Shown here: positions 58,365 to 64,000 of the stretch, one piece after another
How the letters are laid out: each line of letters starts with the position of its first letter
How positions within the stretch are numbered: the first letter of the stretch is position 1
NCBI GenBank assembly: GCA_025331445.1
Contig: JAIWNE010000050.1
Coordinates: forward strand, 1 to 64,000
Direction of reading: 5' to 3'
From: Blakeslea trispora
Lineage: Eukaryota > Mucoromycota > Mucoromycetes > Mucorales > Choanephoraceae
DNA: 64,000 nucleotides
The notes under the pieces: generated by a model
Seen by the model: the letters and a program-made list of their open reading frames with translations, nothing else
Databases searched by the model: none
What the model was told of the DNA's origin: nothing
Translations under genes and position numbers: made by a program

Positions 58365-61258
58365 TTAATGTTCGATCTTAAAATGACCAATAGGAATGTC
58401 CGAGTAGAGACGATAAAATTGTTGCACAGAGCGTTGAACAGAATGATCAAATACAGCTTGATCTGTTTCTTGTAACTGACTCAGACTTGAACGAAATCCT
58501 TCTATTTCCTTGCGTAATTCAACAGGCTCTAAAAAGTTGATTCAAAATAAGAAGATGATGAATGCGTTTGTAGCTAACTAAACATTCTCTCTTTTCTTAC
58601 TATCCATATTTTCCAAGCAGAAATGCTCCATTCTTTGCAATAGTATAGCTTCTGTTTTGAATAATGCAGGAATATGATAGCATTGGATTCTAAATTCAAT
58701 CATGGTATCTGACACTGAATCATGTTTAGCCTAATATCTCTCTCTATGGCAATGACGATTTTGTCTTTGTTCTCTTACCTTTAGAAAGATCCAATAAGAT
58801 AGGACAGCCAGGATAAGATGTCAATACAAACGAAGCATGTTCTGCACCATCGTATAACATGCGCTTGATATCGTTGCTTTTTTTTGAATTTAAGTGAGAT
58901 TGTTACGCTTCATACTTAGATATAAACTTACGCAGTGCGTCCTTCACCCAAGATGAGGCTCAAGATAGATCGATAGCCTTCATCAGTCAATGATGCATCT
59001 ATGCTATATCTTTGATGAACAGTGTTCAATTCAAAGTTCTTTTCTTGTGTTTCATTTGATTTCTATCAAAAACCATACGAGATGCATACATACTCTTATG
59101 CTTAAAATTAAACTTTTTTGACAAGTATTCTTCTTTACCTGTTGTTTTCTCAACCATCTTGCAAACGCATTGGCAGGCGTATTGTCTCGTTGTCTCTTGT
59201 GTTGCCATGATTTCATTAGCCGATTAGATACTTCCTTCAGCCCCCTCTTTTGAATGCTACTGTTTAGCCCTTCATTTAAAGGCACAGCAAAGTGGAGGTC
59301 ATCCAAAGAGATAGTTGAAAGAGGAAAGCAGACGGCTGGGTCAGGGTTAAGGTCCATTAAAAGTAAAGATTCCACTTGGCAAGGTAATTCGGCTGTATTG
59401 ACTTGAATATCTTGTTCCCAAACCAAATAGCGCTCAATATGATTCTCAAAGTATGGTTCAAGCCCAACTAAAGGTATACGCTTGACTAGACCACTGCTGG
59501 AAAAATGAAGCTGGACAAGCCAGTCTTCTAATTCGAGAAAACGAGATGTCTTGATACAAATACGTAAATGACTTGTGGTGTGAATTAGGCCTTGTTCTGA
59601 TGAATTGGACTGAACAAGAGGTTGAATGGTATATTCAAATCCAGTCGATTCTATTGAGTTACATTCGCCTATCTTTCGCTTGTCACAAATGGTCTGTATG
59701 GCATATAATGTACGGTTGATAGAAGTCAGTTTTTGATTCAGTGCCTAACAAAATGCATAAGAGACTTCCTTATTTTTTTTTGGAATAGACTATGGATAGT
59801 ATTACTTGTTCTTTAGCATCCATTTGTTTCACCAGAGATTCACTTTGAGCTAATTCATCCAGTGTCTCCATGATCGATTCCTCTAGTGCGTTTGGATCAT
59901 CCTTAATAGAAACAAGTGTTGGATCATATTCGACTTGAACTAGACTAGCCTCATTACGTGTACGATCTACTAGGACGGCTTTTAAGGTAGAATGGAGACT
60001 TGAGGCGAGTAAAAGAACATTTGAAATACCACGGGTCGGCGTGTTTTTGATTTGTGCTTGCTCTATATCTAGTCTAGACAGTTTGCCCAGTCCATTAGCA
60101 ACCCAATAAGCTGATGCCTATAGAGAAAGGCATTTTAATAAGCAACAGCCCTAGAATCGCTCCTCTTTTTCTATACTTGCACTCATTTTACTCAATGCTC
60201 GAATTGTGCCATGGATACGAAATGTCTGATGATGTAAGCCTGTATCATGTCTACTGAAATAGGATACAACTGTGCCTTGATTGCTATTGTAAAGTTAGAT
60301 GATACAAAGTAAGAGAAAGAGAGATATGTTTTTATACCCTATCACAACTAATTGATCTGAATCATATTCTATCCAAAGGATCTGTTCTTGAGGTTCCATT
60401 GACAACAGCCAAGTCTCTTCTAGCTTTGAATCATTCTGTAGGCTTCTCCAGTAGACAGAACCGTCCTGTTTAGCCAAAAAGATACCTTGATGATGCGCCA
60501 ATTTAAAAAAATCAACAAATGCACAATTTAATGTCTTTACATTGGTAGAAGATTTTATTTGTGTGTCCTGTAAAGTGAACACATTGGTCTTCTGGAAGTG
60601 ATGTGTGTCTGTCTGCCATAACCGAACACCCTCTGTCTCTGAGAACAAGACTAATTGGTTTGGCATATATGTCATGACATGTATGATGTGACTACTTATT
60701 TTAGACAAGCCATTCATGTCAATATCCATTGTTTCTTCATGTGTTAGTCGAATTCGCTTCTTGGGTGCTTCATGGCTTCCGGCGGGATTTTGTTAAAGTC
60801 AATCCAATCCATTGTGTGTATTTTTTTTTTACCTTAGCTCTACTTCCCACTGATACAAGTCATGAGAAGCAGTCAAAATATAGAATCGACAATGATCTGA
60901 GTCGTGTTGACAATTATTCACAATAGAAATCACTGCCTCCGGTATACAAAGATCCTGAAAAAGAAAGACAGAAAAACCGCCCCAAAAAAAAGAAATGCAG
61001 TGTATATAGAAAAGAGGTGTTTTATTATTATTGTTATTACTAAAAAAAATAATCATTTTGGTTCTTTCACAACAAAAAAAGAAGCCAAAATGACGGTTTG
61101 CATCATGAGCTTACTTTAGTTTGAAGTCCAAAACAATGTCCTTGATGATCTACTGCAAAACTATTGTCATGTATAGAACAACTTGCGAGAAGATAACCTC
61201 CAGAAGGATCCCACTTTAGTTTCTCAAGAGTTAAAGTGGTGGCTGTAATACGCTCCAT
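58365..61258 (-). CDS. FAAP100-like protein (Fanconi anaemia core complex), tentative
   Basis: Ten exons (61258-61115, 60954-60833, 60775-60338, 60283-60177, 60110-59806, 59744-59139, 59062-58932, 58876-58779, 58714-58601, 58528-58365) give a phase-consistent 742-residue protein. The N-terminal 350 residues look like a beta-propeller (repeats ending in strands such as FYILTASHDLYQWEVEL, LVLFSETEGVRLWQTD, GSVYWRSL). A coiled coil follows (MDAKEQALNQKLTSINRTLYA, split by an intron), then a beta-rich domain (HLRICIKTSRFLELEDWLVQ). The end has MIEFRIQCYHIPALFKTEA with a helical tail. This order, propeller, coiled coil, beta-sandwich, then a helical end, fits FAAP100, the partner of FANCB and FANCL in DNA crosslink repair. 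FANCB itself has the same layout and is the main alternative. Confidence 0.5.
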
Positions 61259-61449
61259 AGAGAGAAATAAAAAAGAGAAGAGGAAAAAAAATATACAGCA
61301 TTTTCCAAAAGTATTTGTGCAACTTTAGGGGGTTTTCTTAAACGATTTTATTTGCCGCACGTATAGTGTAGCCCAAACAGGCTGCAAAATAGAGGTGCTC
61401 GACAATGATTCATGTAATACGTAAAAAGGAAGTAAAAAGGATGACAAAA

Positions 61450-62830
61450 ATATGATAACTATTCGAAAGAGTTTGAGTCTTCAGCAGTACGGCGCTGAAT
61501 AGACCAGAGGGTCTGGCTGAAGACTGTCTCAGCGAGGAAAGGAAATCGTTGGTGGACGTGGGCCCAGTGAGCTTTCCACAGCTTGGACAAGGCAATCATT
61601 AGAAGGATGTCAGCCGGTAAAGGGCAAGAAGTTCTAACTGAGATCGGTCTGAAATTCAAAGATTGGAGAGCGGAGGATATCAAGTCAACTGTTATACCAG
61701 GCCAAAGAAAAAATGAAAGGTAGTTTCCTCCTCGTTACAGGCGATGCAGAGAGGGCTGGTGATAGTTTGGAGGGCAAGGCGATATAGAAGTAGGCAGGTC
61801 TAGATTTTACCAGTGATAAAGCGGTAAATGGCATTGCGTTGTACGCTAATAAGAGCAAGACGCCAGAAGGTCATCCAGCGGACGGGGGTCCCAGAGTTTG
61901 GGCAGCATAAGAACGTTCAGATGCTCTTAATACCGCACGTTTGTACGCTAACCGGGCTACAGGAAAGGAAGTAAAGGCAGACTTAGAAGTAGGTAGGTGG
62001 CGAACGCCTGAAAATCAACAGAGCGTTGAAAGGCTAGTGCATCGGCTGGGTTGTATAGGTTGAGAGAGGTAGGAGAAAGACATTGTGTGAAGAAGGGTTC
62101 AAAGCGGCAGCGACCAGCTGTGACAGCGCGGTGAGAGCTGGTTTTCTGGGTGAGGGCGTAGAAAATGGCCGTATGGATGGTAGGCGTAAATGGTGGAGAC
62201 AGGACTATCCTTCAACTTTTTGGACAGAGCAAAAGAGCTGGAGGAATGAATAATGGCAGGGAGAGGCAGGAGCAAACAGTCAAGGGAACTTGGCGTGTAG
62301 GTATAAGAATTCCTAGGGATGCGGTCCATTGTTTGACAGATCACAGAGACTGTATTACTAGCCAGGAGTCGATGAGATGGTTCTCGAACAGCCGAGAATA
62401 GTAGGATTAGCAAGTTATTGCTCTTGAGCAGGTGACAGTAATGGAATGCCACATAGGAATGGAGTGGGCTCTGACCTGCATCGGGGTGGAGGAAAGGGTG
62501 GAGCCATCGAAAGAAGAGAATAGCCTGTTGCAAAGCGATGTCGATGATCCCAAAACCACCATACTTCCGTGGGGCAGTCATAGTTTCCCAACTGATGCGA
62601 AGGAAATTTCCACGGCTGACGAATGAGCTGACGATCGATTGTATGGAGCGCAAGATAGTCCTTATGATTGAGGTAACGCTTAAAACATACCAGCATTTGG
62701 ACAGGATTAGGGCATTGGCGACAGTATCACGGCCTAAGATGAACAGATTGCGATTAGAGTGTGTGTCAGCAACAGTTTTGAGAGATCCATTGAAAAATGA
62801 GAAAAGGATATCGCGTTGATGAAGAGATTG
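61450..62830 (-). pseudogene. Non-LTR retrotransposon (LINE) reverse transcriptase, dead 3' part
   Basis: On the minus strand, 62099-62653 encodes the region after the reverse transcriptase palm: FVSRGNFLRISWETMTAPRK, then GGFGIIDIALQQAILFFRWL, typical of the LINE thumb and linker. Further along, broken by stops, come FWRLA-like and VQRNAIYRFITGKI stretches and a CIACNEEETTFHFFF zinc-binding (zf-RVT-like) segment at about 61720-61870, then KLTGPTSTNDFLSS near 61510-61570. At least four stops or shifts break the frame. No 5' part with endonuclease or YADD motif is in the window, as expected for a 5'-truncated LINE insertion. G+C content is higher than the flanks. Confidence 0.7.
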
Positions 62831-63337
62831 GATTAATGAGTATCCAAGGTAAATGATGGGATCGGAGAGCTCTACGTTTTCGTTTCGTGCAATAAGAATA
62901 AATAAATCGTGCAGAATTAGAAAGCAATTTCGAGCAAAAGTTAAAAAAAAAGGTTTAGTGCAAATTTTGATGCTGCAAGTGGCCCAAATTGTCGTTCATG
63001 TTTCTACTTTGATTAACTTGTTTCTTTTACTGCTAATCATCTAGGATAAGACTAGCTCTGCAAAGATCGTCTAGTAGGTACACTTCGCCCCCTTTTTTAG
63101 CTCTCCTTCAATATCAAAATATCAGTTCTGAAACTTGTCGTGAATATGAATCTGGCATTAAATTGTCTCTTCCTGATTGGTCTCAAGGACACCTTTGACT
63201 TTACTAGAAACTCCCTTATAGTTGAATTGTAGAACTTTCTAGATCTGGCATGAACAGTACTCAGAAAACATATAAATACCTTCATATTCTAATTGAATAA
63301 ATTCAACCTTTATTCTGCCCAAAAACTCTTAGATATA
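62831..63337. other. Spacer between LINE fragment and Tc1 element
   Basis: AT-rich, no gene recognised. Confidence 0.4.
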
Positions 63338-64000
63338 CAGTCACACACAATAAAGATGCGTTGGGCAGAGATTTTGATCTACTTTTCCTCATAAAACTCA
63401 GCATGCCTCTTAACAAACTCAAAACTTCAAGCTCTAAACCAGCTAGCGAAGATCGCAAACCTAATAAAAATCATGATTTAAAGATATTCTGGGGTATTTA
63501 TTGGCTTAAGGAAGCAAATTTCTCTTATGCCAAGATAGGTGACATGGTTGGTGTAGCTAATACCAGTGTCCAAAGAGTTGTAAACAGAATCAAGAAAACC
63601 GGGTCACCAATGCAAAACAAATCACCTGGGCGACCCAAAGTCTTATCCGAAAGAGATTTGAACCATCTTGAGTTGATTGTAAGACGCTATCCTTTTACTT
63701 CTTACAACCAAATAATTTCAGAGATTAAATTGATTCAGGTCAACATTCACAGAAGCACTCTAATAAGTTACTTGAAAGATATGGGCTTTACATCGTATTT
63801 CGCAGGTCATAAGCCAGAGCTGCCTGAAGTAAACAGCCTCAAGCGACTTCGATGGGCCAAAGAAAGGGTCAGTTGGCTATTAGAGAGTTGGAGACGTGTT
63901 GTGTGGTCCGATGAGTCACGGTTTACCGTGGAAGGTTATCGGGGAGGAGCCAGAGTGCTCCAAAAGCTCGGTGAAAGGTATCAAGAGCAACATATTGTGC
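63338..64000 (+). mobile_element. Tc1/mariner element, 5' half, cut by window edge
   Basis: A TA (63336-63337) followed by CAGTCACACACAATAAAGAT looks like the left terminal repeat, 65 nt before the transposase start. The right end lies outside the window. Confidence 0.6.
63403..64000 (+). CDS. Tc1-like transposase, partial, open to the window end
   Basis: An uninterrupted frame of 199 codons from ATG at 63403 to the last base. A Lys/Ser-rich start leads to a helix-turn-helix (FSYAKIGDMVGVANTSVQRV), the GRPKVLSERD linker, a second helix-turn-helix (STLISYLKDMGFTSYF), then RLRWAKERVSWL and the first catalytic Asp in VVWSDESRFTVEG. No stop or shift is present, unlike the three Tc1 remnants near 20-22 kb, so this copy could be intact. 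The protein cuts and joins the element at TA sites. Confidence 0.85.
   Translation, partial: MPLNKLKTSSSKPASEDRKPNKNHDLKIFWGIYWLKEANFSYAKIGDMVGVANTSVQRVVNRIKKTGSPMQNKSPGRPKVLSERDLNHLELIVRRYPFTSYNQIISEIKLIQVNIHRSTLISYLKDMGFTSYFAGHKPELPEVNSLKRLRWAKERVSWLLESWRRVVWSDESRFTVEGYRGGARVLQKLGERYQEQHIV

Overview
This window looks like nuclear DNA of an early-diverging filamentous fungus, most likely Mucoromycota (Mucorales-like); that placement is inference. The evidence is AT-rich intergenic DNA full of poly-T and poly-A runs, many GT-AG introns of about 45-130 nt, a fungal ARG5,6-type fusion gene, a tricalbin, a Spc7/KNL1 kinetochore gene, and a mix of Tc1, MULE, Ty3, DIRS-like and LINE debris. No bacterial operon, CRISPR array or convincing tRNA was seen. 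Exon models below were built by hand from GT-AG sites and reading-frame continuity. No search could be run, so family names rest on motifs.

Left part (1-16 kb). A multi-exon Fanzor/TnpB-like RuvC nuclease gene (1959-5743) is broken by two poly-T frameshifts. It is followed by a DUF1772 membrane protein, a PHO89-type Na+/phosphate symporter (minus strand), the bifunctional arginine-biosynthesis gene ARG5,6 (five exons) and a 72-residue zinc-ribbon protein.

Repeat-rich middle (16-33 kb). An apparently intact 3.3-kb Mutator-like element has 94-bp identical TIRs, a 9-bp target-site duplication and a transposase fused to an OTU-type cysteine protease domain. Next come Tc1 fragments, a PD-(D/E)XK-like multi-exon gene hit by a MITE, a truncated Ty3/gypsy element, a DIRS-like relic, a (TC)n tract of about 198 bp, and a TMX2-like pseudogene split into two opposite-facing pieces. 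One of those pieces shares a 156-bp identical tract with the functional gene.

Right part (33-61 kb). This is mostly housekeeping DNA: an Old Yellow Enzyme, a TMX2-like thioredoxin protein, an 11-exon tricalbin, an SDR lacking key residues, a HAD phosphatase, ribosomal protein uL4 (RPL4), DPM2, Spc7/KNL1, a kelch-repeat membrane protein, a small membrane protein and a 10-exon gene resembling the Fanconi-anaemia factor FAAP100. Two genes, RPL4 and DPM2, appear to have a first coding exon that is only the ATG.

Right edge (61-64 kb). A dead LINE reverse transcriptase fragment is followed by the 5' half of an open Tc1/mariner element that runs off the window.

Several genes act in related cell processes: TMX2, tricalbin and DPM2 are all ER membrane proteins, and Spc7/KNL1 and the FAAP100-like protein are both genome-maintenance factors. 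Eukaryotic neighbours are not expected to be co-transcribed, so no operon logic is claimed.
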